Below are positions 43,763 to 52,543 of a DNA stretch of 64,000 bases, in pieces. The notes below the pieces were generated by a model, which had not been told where the DNA came from, did not search any database, and saw only the letters and a list, made by a program, of their open reading frames with translations. The position numbers and the translations under genes are program-made. Location of the stretch: assembly GCA_964504195.1 (NCBI GenBank), contig CAZDDI010000005.1, forward strand, positions 1 through 64,000, read 5' to 3'. Origin of the DNA: CAZDDI01 sp964504195. GTDB lineage: Bacteria > Chloroflexota > Anaerolineae > B4-G1 > SLSP01. The first letter of the stretch is position 1. Every line of letters begins with the position of its first letter.

Positions 43763-44422
43763 ATGCGCCACGTCCTGTGCATTGCCCCCCAAGAGAGTCA
43801 GGCCGAAGCCTTGAGCGCCGCCCTCGCCAGCGTGCCGGAGGTGCTGGTCGTCGGTATCTGTGATCCAGCGCAGGCCGCGCAACTGGCCCGCGTGGTCGGC
43901 GCGGATTTGCTCGTCGCCAGCCATGACGTAGCCTTGCCCGACACTGGTTTGCCCGTGTTCACTGCGCCGGAAGATGCTGATCCGGCGGAAGCGTTGCAAG
44001 CCTACCTGGAAGCACACGCTAAGCCTGCGCCAGAATCTCCACCAGCGACACCCCGTCTGCCCTTTGCGCCGGTGACGCGGCAAGTGCGCCTGGGCTTCTA
44101 CGGCGTGCGCGGCGGCGTGGGCGTGACCACGGCTGCTGTCACCGCCGCCAAACTGCTGGCCGCACAGGGACAGCGCGTGGCGCTCTACGATGCCGCCCAA
44201 CGCGGCGACCCGTACCTGCTGCTGGGCCTCACGCCGTCCGCTCAACCCGCCAGCGCGGAGGGGATCACGGTCTACCCCGCGCTGCCCACCGCCGACGCTG
44301 AGGCCGCCGCGGCCAGCATCATTGATGGCGGACGGGAACGCCGGCTGTTTCCGGCGCGCTGGCTGGCGCTGGAGCACCCTCTGGCGGAAGCCGAAATTGC
44401 CAAACTGCTGGGATTAGCCTAA
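43763..44422 (+). CDS. TadZ/CpaE-like P-loop protein with degenerate Walker A
   Basis: 219 residues from the ATG at 43763, chosen for GAGGAGGAG upstream. An N-terminal receiver-like alpha/beta domain (~1-80) precedes a ParA/MinD-like region with YGVRGGVGVTTAAV, where the P-loop Lys of GKGGVGKTT is replaced. TadZ proteins of Tad pili often have such atypical P-loops and place the machine at a cell pole. It is shorter than full TadZ (~400), and the part after the P-loop is reduced. Overlap-free but only one base separates it from the lipoprotein gene. Confidence 0.65.
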   Translation: MRHVLCIAPQESQAEALSAALASVPEVLVVGICDPAQAAQLARVVGADLLVASHDVALPDTGLPVFTAPEDADPAEALQAYLEAHAKPAPESPPATPRLPFAPVTRQVRLGFYGVRGGVGVTTAAVTAAKLLAAQGQRVALYDAAQRGDPYLLLGLTPSAQPASAEGITVYPALPTADAEAAAASIIDGGRERRLFPARWLALEHPLAEAEIAKLLGLA

Positions 44423-44430
44423 AACTCGAC

Positions 44431-44460
44431 TTGCATCCGCCCCCGGCGGTATGGTATAGT
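44431..44460 (+). promoter_or_regulatory. Promoter-like TTGCAT-18-TATAGT
   Basis: TTGCAT (44431-44436) and TATAGT (44455-44460), 18-base spacer, starting 8 bases after the previous stop. The following 200-base leader ends in a terminator-like hairpin. Confidence 0.6.
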
Positions 44461-44466
44461 AAAAGA

Positions 44467-44661
44467 GGCGCGCAGGAACGGCCTGCGTCGCCCCGCGGGA
44501 TGCCGTAAAGCGCACCCGTAATACACGCAGAGCGGGAATCCTACCAGCCCGCTGGCCCGGTGGCGCCGCGTAAACCGCGCGCTCGGGCAATTCACTATAG
44601 GGGAGGCCCAGGACTGCCCGGAGTAATCCACTCCGGCACAGTCCGGGCCTCCCCATTTTTG
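44467..44661 (+). ncRNA. Structured ~195-nt leader with terminator hairpin (copy C)
   Basis: Contains a CGCAGG/CCTGCG hairpin (44471-44476/44482-44487), a GCGGG/CCCGC hairpin, a CGCG/CGCG hairpin and a final stem GGGGAGGCCC/GGGCCTCCCC (44600-44609/44645-44654) extended inward by GGACTG/CAGTCC and CCGGAGT/ACTCCGG, then ATTTTTG. The next ATG is 43 bases on. The shared hairpins with 3197-3289 and 43101-43176 suggest one regulatory family; no known riboswitch consensus was matched. Confidence 0.6.
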
Positions 44662-44703
44662 TAGCTATTCGCCATCCAGTCCTGTTACGGAGTGTAGCCG
44701 GGG

Positions 44704-45255
44704 ATGTTATTGCTGAGCATCGGCGCCAAAGGCGGCTTAGGTACCACCACACTGGCCTATCAGATTAGCCAGTGCGCGGGAGCGCTGCCGCTGGACGCTG
44801 CCGACGGGCAACTGCTCCGGTGGGTGGGTGGGGCCGGCCTGGACCTGAGCGCCGTCCCGCAGTGGACCGCCAGCCGGCGCAGCCGCGCGGTCGAGCACCT
44901 CATCCGCACCCGGCCCGCGCTGCTGTGGACGCCCGCGTGTAACGTGTGGGCGGCGGCGGTGGCCGCCTTTGTGCGCGACCTGGCCGCCGTCGGGCACGTC
45001 AGTGTAGATGGCGGCCTGGCCCCGCCCGCGCCGCTGGTAGACCTGGCGACCGTCATCCTCATCGTCAGCAGCGATGATCCAGTCGCACGCTGGCACGAAC
45101 AACGCCTCAAACAACAGTGGCCGCAGGCGCGCGCCCTGGTCGGCGATGTCCAGGCCGCGGCGCCCGCCCTGGTGGAGCAATTACTGGGCGTCCCGCCGCG
45201 GCAAGCCTGGTGGAAGCAAGCCCGCTCCTGGCGGCCCACAGGGAAAAACGCCTGA
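44704..45255 (+). CDS. Small ParA/TadZ-like P-loop protein
   Basis: 183 residues. The N-terminus MLLLSIGAKGGLGTTTLAYQ is a MinD/ParA-type P-loop in which Thr replaces the second Lys. A VSVDGGL strand and VILIVSSDDPVA follow, as in MinD-fold proteins. It lacks a receiver domain and is shorter than TadZ. First gene of the main Tad transcription unit after the attenuator-type leader. ATP binding is uncertain because of the altered P-loop; a localisation or scaffold role is inferred. Confidence 0.65.
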   Translation: MLLLSIGAKGGLGTTTLAYQISQCAGALPLDAADGQLLRWVGGAGLDLSAVPQWTASRRSRAVEHLIRTRPALLWTPACNVWAAAVAAFVRDLAAVGHVSVDGGLAPPAPLVDLATVILIVSSDDPVARWHEQRLKQQWPQARALVGDVQAAAPALVEQLLGVPPRQAWWKQARSWRPTGKNA

Positions 45256-45291
45256 ACCGGCTTTCCCTTTACGCAATAATCTGGAGGAAAT

Positions 45292-46203
45292 ATGCGCATT
45301 TTGAAATCCATTCAATTCTGGCTCGGTCTGCTCCTCGTCGGCGGGGCCTTTGTGGGCGTCCTGCTCTTCGCCCAACTCACTACCCCGCCCACTTACGAAG
45401 TCGCCATTGCGACCCAGGACATCCCGGCGTATACCACGCTGCAAGACGCCTACACCTACGGCTACATTGTCTTGGATCGGCAGTCGTTCAGCCCGTCCTT
45501 GCTGCAAGTGGTGGTGTCGCCAGCCGCGCTGCAAGCCATGCTGGCCGATGGGGTCTTCGTCGAGACGGTGCGCGCGGGCGACGTGCTGAACCGGGGGCGC
45601 ATCGCCACCGGGGAGAATGCGGAGAAAGTCCGCCGCCTGGCCCTGGCGCTCACTGACCCCGCGTTGGTCATCAAGTCCATCCCGGTCAGCGCCCAGAGCA
45701 CGCCGTATATCGCCGTGGGCGATCTGGTAGACCTCTACGCGACGCTGGGCAGCGTGCGCGCCACGGAGTTAGCCACAGCGACCGTGTTGCCCCTACCGCC
45801 CCACGTCACCCCACCGCCACCGACGCCCGCACCGCCACCAGATTTCGCGGTGTTGCTCCAGCCCGTGACCCTGACGCTGCAATTGCCCGTGACCAAGCGG
45901 GTGGTGGGCGGAGCGCTGGTCGTCCGCGTCAACCGCGAGCAAATCCCGAATCCGCAGTACGGCGCGATGACCGCCGATGGGCAGGCCCCCGCGCCGTTCA
46001 TCGCCGGCAACGTCATCAGCGTGGATGTGCTCGTCCCGGAGACCTCCGCTGAGGCGCTGGATTGGGCCGTGTTCAATGGCAAGATGTCCCTCGCCGTGCG
46101 GCCCGCGCTGTGGCGCGCGACGCTGGATGCCGGGCAAGCCCTGCCGGAGACGCCAGGATTCGCCTGGGAAGATTTCAATGCCGTGTTCTGGAGCGGCCGG
46201 TAG
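45292..46203 (+). CDS. CpaB/RcpC-like pilus assembly protein
   Basis: 303 residues with GGAGG upstream. One N-terminal membrane helix (about 8-27) is followed by a SAF-like domain (ATQDIPAYTTL..., about 40-110) and a second beta region (VKSIPVS...YIAVGDLVDLYATL), the RcpC/CpaB order. These proteins sit at the outer side of the inner membrane and link the Tad machine to the envelope. A Pro-rich linker (LPPHVTPPPPTPAPPP) splits the C-terminal part. It is followed by a low-complexity intergenic linker. Confidence 0.75.
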   Translation: MRILKSIQFWLGLLLVGGAFVGVLLFAQLTTPPTYEVAIATQDIPAYTTLQDAYTYGYIVLDRQSFSPSLLQVVVSPAALQAMLADGVFVETVRAGDVLNRGRIATGENAEKVRRLALALTDPALVIKSIPVSAQSTPYIAVGDLVDLYATLGSVRATELATATVLPLPPHVTPPPPTPAPPPDFAVLLQPVTLTLQLPVTKRVVGGALVVRVNREQIPNPQYGAMTADGQAPAPFIAGNVISVDVLVPETSAEALDWAVFNGKMSLAVRPALWRATLDAGQALPETPGFAWEDFNAVFWSGR

Positions 46204-46208
46204 TCTAG

Positions 46209-46315
46209 GTAGCCGGTAGTAGGTAAACGGTAGCAGGCAGACCGTCACTTCGTTTACCTTATTACCCTAATCCCGTCTACCGTCTACCGTCTACCGTCTA
46301 CCGTCTACCGTGTAC
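46209..46315. repeat. Low-complexity linker with five CGTCTAC units
   Basis: (CGTCTAC)5 at 46274-46308, with a degenerate sixth unit, follows a GGTAAACG/CGTTTACC hairpin and several GGTAG words complementary to CTACC. It fills the gap between cpaB and cpaE up to the RBS. A comparable AGCAACCAG-type linker lies at 47698-47790. Confidence 0.7.
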
Positions 46316-46327
46316 TGAGGAGCAGCC

Positions 46328-47695
46328 ATGGAACGCATCAAGATCGTCATTGGCACATCCGCCTGGGCCGACGCGCAAACGCTGGAACGCGCCCTGGCCG
46401 ATACGCCGGAACTCCAGATCATCGCCGGGCCGACCACGGCTTCCGGCGTCTACCGCGACGCGACCGAGATGGACGCCGATCTGGTGTTGCTTTCACCGAC
46501 GTTGCCCGGTTTCCGACCCGACCTGGTGAGCGAGCTGCTGCACTCCGACGCCCGGCCCATTGCCAGTATTGGCCTGCTCGCGCCGCTGGAATCCCGCACC
46601 GACGAATTATTGGCGTTGGGCATGAAAGGCTACATCTCGCTGCCGCTCGACCCGGCCCAACTGCGCCGCCTGCTGGAACTCATCCCGGAAGCCGTCACCC
46701 AGGCCCGCGCCGAGCGCGCCAGCCGTAGTTACGTCCCGCTGGACACGCCCACGTTGCACACCGTCGCCGAGGCCGGCTGGCAACGCCTGGTCATCGCCCT
46801 GTGGGGCACCGGCGGCGGGGTGGGCAAAACCAGCCTGTCCATCAATTTGGCCGCGGCCCTGGGCGTACACGCCAAACGCAGTACCTTGCTCATGGATTTG
46901 GACATGACGCGCGGCGCGCTGGCCCCGCGATTGGGGCTGGTCCCGGAGCGCAACCTGTTCGCGTTGCTCAACGCCTTATTGCCCGATTACCTACGCCAGC
47001 AGAGCGGCAGTTGTCCGCCGCTGGCCCTCAAGGACAAGGTGCAACTGTGGGGCAGCGCCCGCGCTTCCAAACTGGACTGCCTGGGCGGGCTGCCGGCCAT
47101 GCACATCGCGGGACTACCGCTCTTCCGGGAAGACCCGGCGCGCACGCAGGCATTACTCCGGGCGATCCTGGACACCGCGCACAAGCAATATGATTTCGTG
47201 GTGCTGGACTTGGGGCCGGACATCAACAATGATGTACATTTTGCCGCGCTGGACGCCGCCGACCTGGTGCTCACCGTGGTCCGCCCCGACCGGGCCGACA
47301 TTTATTCCACGGCACAGACCGTGCCGCGCCTCAAGCAAGTCTTCGGCGAGGACATCGGCAAGTTCGAATTGGTCATCAACCAGTGGAGCGAGGCCGCCGG
47401 CATCCGCTTGAAAGACCTGATTGCGGCCATCGGCATGAAGAAGTTCGCGCAAGTGCCCTACGACCCGGCCCTGACCTACGCCAACAATCAACAGCGGCCC
47501 CTGGTGCTGGACAAGCCCAACCCCACGAGCGATGCCATCGTCTCAATGGCGGTGCGTTTTTTCCCGCCGCTGGGCCCGATCTGGGTGCGCCAGGGCGGGC
47601 GCGTCGAAGGCGACGCCGCCGCATTCAAAACGCCGGCGCGCCGCCCGGGGCCGGGCCTCTGGCAGCAAGTACGCGGCGTGTTCACGGAGAAGTGA
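46328..47695 (+). CDS. CpaE/TadZ pilus ATPase with receiver domain
   Basis: 455 residues. N-terminal response-regulator-like receiver (~1-125), in which the phospho-acceptor region reads MDADLVLLSPTLPG. The MinD-type ATPase begins WGTGGGVGKTSLSINLA (about 158-174), with LLMDLDMTRGA (deviant Walker/switch) and FVVLDLGPDINND. This is the standard CpaE/TadZ design that polarises Tad pilus assembly. A catalytic Lys is present, unlike in the two smaller paralogues upstream, so this is the likely active member. GGAGCAGCC precedes the ATG. Confidence 0.85.
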   Translation: MERIKIVIGTSAWADAQTLERALADTPELQIIAGPTTASGVYRDATEMDADLVLLSPTLPGFRPDLVSELLHSDARPIASIGLLAPLESRTDELLALGMKGYISLPLDPAQLRRLLELIPEAVTQARAERASRSYVPLDTPTLHTVAEAGWQRLVIALWGTGGGVGKTSLSINLAAALGVHAKRSTLLMDLDMTRGALAPRLGLVPERNLFALLNALLPDYLRQQSGSCPPLALKDKVQLWGSARASKLDCLGGLPAMHIAGLPLFREDPARTQALLRAILDTAHKQYDFVVLDLGPDINNDVHFAALDAADLVLTVVRPDRADIYSTAQTVPRLKQVFGEDIGKFELVINQWSEAAGIRLKDLIAAIGMKKFAQVPYDPALTYANNQQRPLVLDKPNPTSDAIVSMAVRFFPPLGPIWVRQGGRVEGDAAAFKTPARRPGPGLWQQVRGVFTEK

Positions 47696-47801
47696 TGCTT
47701 GTTGCTAGAAGCTGGTTGCTGGTATCCAGTCACGAGCATCGAGCAACCAGCATCCAGTAACAAGCAACGAGCACCCAGTAACCAGCCTACAAGGAGTCCC
47801 T

Positions 47802-49136
47802 ATGTCCCAACCTTCCGCCTTTGCCCAACGGGTGGCCGCGCAAGCGACCACCCAGCAAGCCGATCCCTACGCGGGCTTGCTCGCCGCCGCGCGGGAACGC
47901 CTGGCCGCGCAGTTCAGCCTGGAAGCCCTACGCGCGCCCACCGCCGCACAGGAACAAGAAGCCGAGACCGCGTTGCGCGCTCTCGTCGCAGCCCAGGTCG
48001 CCAGCGCCGTCCAACAGGGGCGCCCCTTCGCCGAGAGCGGCGAACAGCTCCTGCTGCGTTTGCAATACGACATCTTCGGCTACGGGGTCATTACCCCGTA
48101 TCTGAATACGCCCACCGTCGAGGAAATCATGATCAACGGCCCGGATGTGATCTGGATTGACGATGCGGAGCGAGGGATGTACCGCGCCAGCGCGCGCTTC
48201 GCCCATGCCCGCGAGGTGCAAAAACTGGTAGACCGCATCGCGGCGCGGCATGGCCGGCGCTTTGACCGCTCCAATCCGCGCGTCAATGCCAAGATGCCCG
48301 ATGGCAGTCGCCTGAACGCCGTGCTCGAACCGTTGGTAGACAACGTCCCCATCGCGGTCACCATTCGCCGCCACCGCCTGGTGGCGCGCACGCTGGCCGA
48401 CCTGGTGGAACTGGGCACGCTCACCGCCGAAGTCGCCGGGTTCTTGCAAGCCAGCGTCCTGGGCCGCCTGAACATCATCGTGGCGGGCGGCACGGGGTCG
48501 GGTAAGACCAATACCCTCAACGCGCTGTGCGCGGTCTTGCCCCCGGAGGAGCGCGTCGTCACCGTCGAAGACACGCCGGAGCTGCAATTGGCGCGGGACA
48601 ACTGGCTGGCATTGGTCACTACCGAAGAAACCGAAGAAGGCCAGCGGGCCATTACCCTGGATGACCTGATCATCAACGCGCTGCGGATGCGGCCTGACCG
48701 CATCGTGACCGGCGAGGCGCGCGGCGCGGAAATCCGCTCGGTCTTGATGGCCGCCAACACCGGCCATGATGGGCAACTGCTCACCCTGCACGCCAACGGC
48801 GTCCACGAGATCGCCAGCCGGGTGGGGCAGATGTGGCAGTTGGCCGACTCCGGCATGGCCCCCGGCGTGGTCACGCGCTATCTGGTGGATGCCTTCGACC
48901 TGGTGCTCTACATCGAGCGCATCACCGTGGCCGGGCAACGCCGCCGCGTCGTGCGGCAGGTAGCCGAACTCCTGCCCGCTCGCCAGATGGAAGGCGACAC
49001 GCCCGCCGTGAATGTTCTGTGGCAGGATACCGGGAGTGGCTTGCAGTGGACGGGCCTGTATCCCGAAACCCTGGAAGAGCGCATCCGCCAGCACACCGGG
49101 CAGCGCGCTAATCTGCGCCAATATCTCAAGAGGTAG
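47802..49136 (+). CDS. TadA/CpaF secretion ATPase
   Basis: 444 residues. The N-terminal helical part (~1-90) precedes the CpaF-type domain (YGVITPYLNTPTVEEIMING...). The ATPase core has Walker A VAGGTGSGKTNTLNAL (about 228-243), the Asp box VVTVEDTPELQL, LRMRPDRIVTGEARG (Walker B region) and GHDGQLLTLHANG (His box). TadA hexamers power pilin extrusion and retraction. Two TadA-like genes are in this locus; this one has all key motifs. CAAGGAG about 7 bases upstream sets the start. Confidence 0.95.
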   Translation: MSQPSAFAQRVAAQATTQQADPYAGLLAAARERLAAQFSLEALRAPTAAQEQEAETALRALVAAQVASAVQQGRPFAESGEQLLLRLQYDIFGYGVITPYLNTPTVEEIMINGPDVIWIDDAERGMYRASARFAHAREVQKLVDRIAARHGRRFDRSNPRVNAKMPDGSRLNAVLEPLVDNVPIAVTIRRHRLVARTLADLVELGTLTAEVAGFLQASVLGRLNIIVAGGTGSGKTNTLNALCAVLPPEERVVTVEDTPELQLARDNWLALVTTEETEEGQRAITLDDLIINALRMRPDRIVTGEARGAEIRSVLMAANTGHDGQLLTLHANGVHEIASRVGQMWQLADSGMAPGVVTRYLVDAFDLVLYIERITVAGQRRRVVRQVAELLPARQMEGDTPAVNVLWQDTGSGLQWTGLYPETLEERIRQHTGQRANLRQYLKR

Positions 49137-49140
49137 CCCG

Positions 49141-50073
49141 ATGTTCAAACGCAAAATGCCCTTGTGGGTCGTCATCGCCACGCGGCAACGCCAAGTCCCG
49201 GAAGCCCTGGACGCCGCCCTGGCGCAATTGAGCGCGGTGCAGCTGGAACGCCGGGAAGCGCTGAGTTGCAGCGGGGCGTACCGCGCGCTCGCGGGCGCAC
49301 ACTTAGCGATTGTAGATACTGCCGACCTGCGCGCGGATGCCGCTGCTCCGGCGCTGGCAGTCGCCTTGCAGAGTCCCGGGCTAGTCGTCGTAGACAGCGC
49401 GACCTTCCTGGCCGCGCCGCTGCACTATCTGGAATTGGCCGCCGCCGCGCGCGGGTTGGGCGGGGTGTGGCCGCCGCGGCGCGGGGCATTCACGGCGCTG
49501 GCGGGGGGCGTGGGCAAGACGACGCTGGCCCTGGCGACCGCGCAGGCTTTTCACCGCGCAACGGGGTTGGCGGCGGTGGTCATCGAACTCAGCCCCGGCC
49601 CGGCGGCGCTGCTGGCCGTGACCGAAACGTCCGGGGCCGATCTGTACCAGATCATCACGCAAGGCGCGCCGTATCCAGTGTGGCGCGGGGTGACGCTGGC
49701 CCCGCTGAACTGGGAGACCGCGCGGTTGCTCCCCACGGCGCAACTGACCGCGGCCTGGGAGGCGTTGGCGGCGCAGCATATCTTGACGCTTTACGATGCG
49801 CCGGCCGGGCATCCGTTGTGGGAACACGTCCAGGCGGACCTGACCCTGGTGCTGGCCGACCACCGCCCCGACGCGCAAGCCGCCGCCGTAGCAGTGGTGG
49901 CGCAGGTCCGCGCGCGGGGGCAGGCAGCGGCCCTGGTGCTCAACCGCGCGGGGCTGGGAGGGCGCTTAGCCCTGCCCGAAGCGCCCGTGGTGACCCTGGC
50001 CGCGGCGCGCGACCCGCAGCGCTGCGGCGCGCAACTCTTGCCGGCCCTCTATCCGGGCTGGCGGCGACGCTAA
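49141..50073 (+). CDS. ParA/MinD-like protein, third P-loop paralogue of the main unit
   Basis: 310 residues from the ATG at 49141, 4 bases after the tadA stop. Residues ~1-110 resemble a reduced receiver domain; AGGVGKTTLALATAQAF (about 121-137) is a Walker A of the MinD type, VVIELSPGPAALL and LVLADHRPDAQ follow. It keeps the P-loop Lys. Its place between the two TadA-type modules suggests it serves the second module. The C-terminal half is Ala-rich and divergent. Confidence 0.7.
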   Translation: MFKRKMPLWVVIATRQRQVPEALDAALAQLSAVQLERREALSCSGAYRALAGAHLAIVDTADLRADAAAPALAVALQSPGLVVVDSATFLAAPLHYLELAAAARGLGGVWPPRRGAFTALAGGVGKTTLALATAQAFHRATGLAAVVIELSPGPAALLAVTETSGADLYQIITQGAPYPVWRGVTLAPLNWETARLLPTAQLTAAWEALAAQHILTLYDAPAGHPLWEHVQADLTLVLADHRPDAQAAAVAVVAQVRARGQAAALVLNRAGLGGRLALPEAPVVTLAAARDPQRCGAQLLPALYPGWRRR

Positions 50074-50092
50074 AACATGCCGGAGGGAGTGG

Positions 50093-50293
50093 ATGTTCCC
50101 TATACCTGTCTGGTTAATGCAGCTCCCCTTACGGGGCGCGGGGCTCGTCGCGCCGGGCCCGGAGCTGCCCCCTTTTGGGAGTCCGCCGGTGCTCATCCGG
50201 CTGGTGCTGGTGACGCTAGGGGCGCTGGGGGGCAGTTTCCTGCTCGGCGTGGGGTTAGCGGCGGGTTTCCCGGAGGATACCGATGAGTCATAA
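50093..50293 (+). CDS. Small single-pass membrane protein (66 aa)
   Basis: 66 residues with GGAGGGAG right before the ATG. One hydrophobic segment (about 33-55, VLIRLVLVTLGALGGSFLLGVGLAAG) and an acidic tail. Its 3' end overlaps the next gene by 11 bases. Unknown function; possibly an accessory subunit of the second Tad module. Confidence 0.5.
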   Translation: MFPIPVWLMQLPLRGAGLVAPGPELPPFGSPPVLIRLVLVTLGALGGSFLLGVGLAAGFPEDTDES

Positions 50294-51308
50294 GAGTCAA
50301 GCCGTACTCGGGTGTCTGGCGCTGCTGCTGGCGGCGCTGAGCGGGTATGCGGTGTGGCGGTTTTTCGACCGCTTGACGCTGACTACTACGCTGCCCGTGC
50401 CCAACCAGGCCATTCCCGCCGGGGCCTGGATTGAGGCCGGGATGCTCACGGAACGGGTGGTGCCGCGCGCGCTGGCCGCTGAGCCGGTGTATACCCGCGC
50501 CGCCGACCTGGTGGGCCGGGTCGCGCAGGTGCCGCTGTATCCGGGGCTGGTGGTGTACCAGGCGTATGCCGTGCCGCCGGCGCAGTACCGCCTGGTAGCC
50601 GATCCGACGCTAACGGTGATCTCCCTCCCCGTAGACCCGGCGCGGGCCGTGGGCGGGCAGCTGCAACCGGGACACCAGATTGACCTGTGGCAAGTGCCGC
50701 TGGCGCGCGCCGGGGCCGCCGGGGAGGCCCCGCGCCTGACGCCGACGCTGGTGCTGAGCGCGGTGCAAGTCGTGGACGTGCGCGGGGCGTCCGGGCAGGC
50801 CGTGGCCCGCCAACCGCAGGCCGTGCCGGGGCAGGCGGCGGGGCAGAGTGCGCCTGCGGGGGCCGCTTTGCCGCTGCATATTCTGACTGTGGCCGTGCCG
50901 GTGTCGCAAACGCAGCCGCTCTTGAGCCTCATCGCCGCAGAGCACTCCCAGCAGGCCGCGCTGTGGGTAGCCCTGGCGCCGCTGGTGCGTCCGGCGGGGC
51001 CGGCGGCGGCGCTGCCGCCGAGTACCCCGCCCCCGCCCGGGGCCAGTCTCGCGCCGCCGGCCGCGCTGCCGGGAATGCCCCGGTTAGTGGTGCGCCAGGT
51101 GCTGGGCACGGCGGGCGGCGGGAGCGCGGTATATGAGCGCCCCGGCGGGCCCCAAGTGGGAGAGTTGCCCGCGGGCGCGCTGGTCATAGTGCTGACCGGG
51201 CCGCAGCCGGACGCGGGGGGCGAGCTGTGGTATCACGTCACGCAACACGGCAGCCAGGCGGTCAGCGGCTGGATGCGCGGGCCGGCGCTCAGTGCGGAGG
51301 AGCCCTGA
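50283..51308 (+). CDS. Second CpaB/RcpC-like protein with SH3-like C-terminus
   Basis: 341 residues. N-terminal membrane helix (about 8-27), then a SAF-like domain (PNQAIPAGAWIEAGML..., about 40-85) and the RcpC beta region (VISLPVDPARAVGGQLQPGHQIDLWQ split by short loops). A long Pro/Ala-rich linker (~175-260) leads to an SH3-like tail (YERPGGPQVGELPAGALVIV...GWMRG) that resembles bacterial SH3 domains which bind cell-wall material. That fusion is unusual for CpaB. Its stop overlaps the next ATG (TGATG). Confidence 0.7.
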   Translation: MSHKSQAVLGCLALLLAALSGYAVWRFFDRLTLTTTLPVPNQAIPAGAWIEAGMLTERVVPRALAAEPVYTRAADLVGRVAQVPLYPGLVVYQAYAVPPAQYRLVADPTLTVISLPVDPARAVGGQLQPGHQIDLWQVPLARAGAAGEAPRLTPTLVLSAVQVVDVRGASGQAVARQPQAVPGQAAGQSAPAGAALPLHILTVAVPVSQTQPLLSLIAAEHSQQAALWVALAPLVRPAGPAAALPPSTPPPPGASLAPPAALPGMPRLVVRQVLGTAGGGSAVYERPGGPQVGELPAGALVIVLTGPQPDAGGELWYHVTQHGSQAVSGWMRGPALSAEEP

Positions 51309-52543
51309 TGTTACTGGACGCCACCCTGGTAGAAACGCTGCGCACCTACATTTTGGAGCGTGGGCTGGCCGTGCCGGGCTGGGGCAGTAGCGCGGCTGAA
51401 TTGCGCGCTTTCGAGGGGGCGCTGGCCGAGGCGCTGGTGCAACTGCGCCTGGCGTCCCAGGTCGCGGCGGTGCCGGAAGCCGCTCACCACCTGGCCCGGC
51501 GCTTGACGGGGGTGGGGATCTTGCAGCCCTTGCTGGACGATCCCACCGACACGCTCCAGGAAATCATCGTGCGTGACGGTTGGGTGCAAGTAGAGCGGCA
51601 GGGCGTCATCCAGGAGCTCGGGGCCCTGGCACCGGACGCGGAGTTCGCGGCGCTGATTGCGCGGACCAGTGATTTGGCGCGGCGGCAGACGACCGGCGCG
51701 CGCCCGTATGTGCTGGTGGACTTGCCCGACGGGGCGCGGTTCACCGCCTTGCTGCCGCCCTTGTCGGCGCAGGGCAGCGCGATCAATATACGCCGTTTTC
51801 CGCGCGCGCGCCTAGACCTGACAGCACTGGTCGCGCAGGGGTTCTTTGCCCCCGCGCCGCCGCCAGTGGGGGCAGCGTTCCCGGCCGTTACCGGGCAGCC
51901 CGTGGCGGACTATCTGGCGACGCTGGCCCAAACCGGCAGCGCCTCGCTGTTGATCTCCGGCGAATTCTCGGCGGGCAAGTCCACGCTCTTGGGCGCGCTG
52001 GCCTCCCTACTGCCCGCGACCACCCAGGTAGCGGTGGTGGAGACCTTTAAAGAATTGCCGCTGGCGCACCCGCACCCGCTGCGCGTGGTGGTGCCAGGCG
52101 ACCGGGCGGACTTTCCCAGTATGGACGAGGTGCTCAACGTCGTCATCACGCGGATGCGCCCGGACCTGCTCATTGTGGGGGAAATTGTGCGCGCCGAGGC
52201 GCCGCGATTTCTCGAAGCGGTTAATTTGGGGAAACGCGCCTGGGCCACGATTCACGCCGGGAGCGCCCTGGGCGCGCTCTACCGGCTGGAGACCAAAGCC
52301 CTGAGCAGCGGGCTGCCCCACCCGGCCGTGCGCGAGCAGTTGGCCCAGAGTGTGGACCTGGTGATCCATTTGGCCCGGGAGGGCGGCGCGCGGCGCATCG
52401 CTGAAGTCGCGCTGGTCCGGGGCTTGACGCCGGCCGGCGGGTATGACTTGCAGTATCTCCCGGTCGGGCGCGTCCCGGAACGGAGCGCGGGGCTGGTTGC
52501 CCTGTGGGCGCGCGGCAGCGCGGCGGCGGAGGGCCGGGCATGA
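51308..52543 (+). CDS. Second, divergent TadA-like ATPase
   Basis: 411 residues from the ATG at 51308. Order of motifs follows TadA: GVGILQPLLDDPTDTLQEII, Walker A ISGEFSAGKSTLLGAL (about 217), VVETFKELPL (Asp box), MRPDLLIVGEIVRAEAPRFLEAV (short Walker B region) and WATIHAGSALGAL (His box). It is clearly a member of the secretion ATPase superfamily but diverges from the first copy. It is coupled to TadB- and TadC-like genes that follow, so the locus has two motor/platform sets. Confidence 0.85.
   Translation: MLLDATLVETLRTYILERGLAVPGWGSSAAELRAFEGALAEALVQLRLASQVAAVPEAAHHLARRLTGVGILQPLLDDPTDTLQEIIVRDGWVQVERQGVIQELGALAPDAEFAALIARTSDLARRQTTGARPYVLVDLPDGARFTALLPPLSAQGSAINIRRFPRARLDLTALVAQGFFAPAPPPVGAAFPAVTGQPVADYLATLAQTGSASLLISGEFSAGKSTLLGALASLLPATTQVAVVETFKELPLAHPHPLRVVVPGDRADFPSMDEVLNVVITRMRPDLLIVGEIVRAEAPRFLEAVNLGKRAWATIHAGSALGALYRLETKALSSGLPHPAVREQLAQSVDLVIHLAREGGARRIAEVALVRGLTPAGGYDLQYLPVGRVPERSAGLVALWARGSAAAEGRA

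Noticed and set aside
44467..44661. Known riboswitch (cyclic-di-GMP type) before the Tad genes
   Set aside because: A GATGCCGTAAAGCGCA segment looked similar at first, but the conserved core and paired regions of GEMM RNAs could not be aligned.
47928..49181. 417-residue antisense ORF opposite tadA
   Set aside because: The plus strand has all TadA motifs; the antisense frame is a GC-driven shadow.
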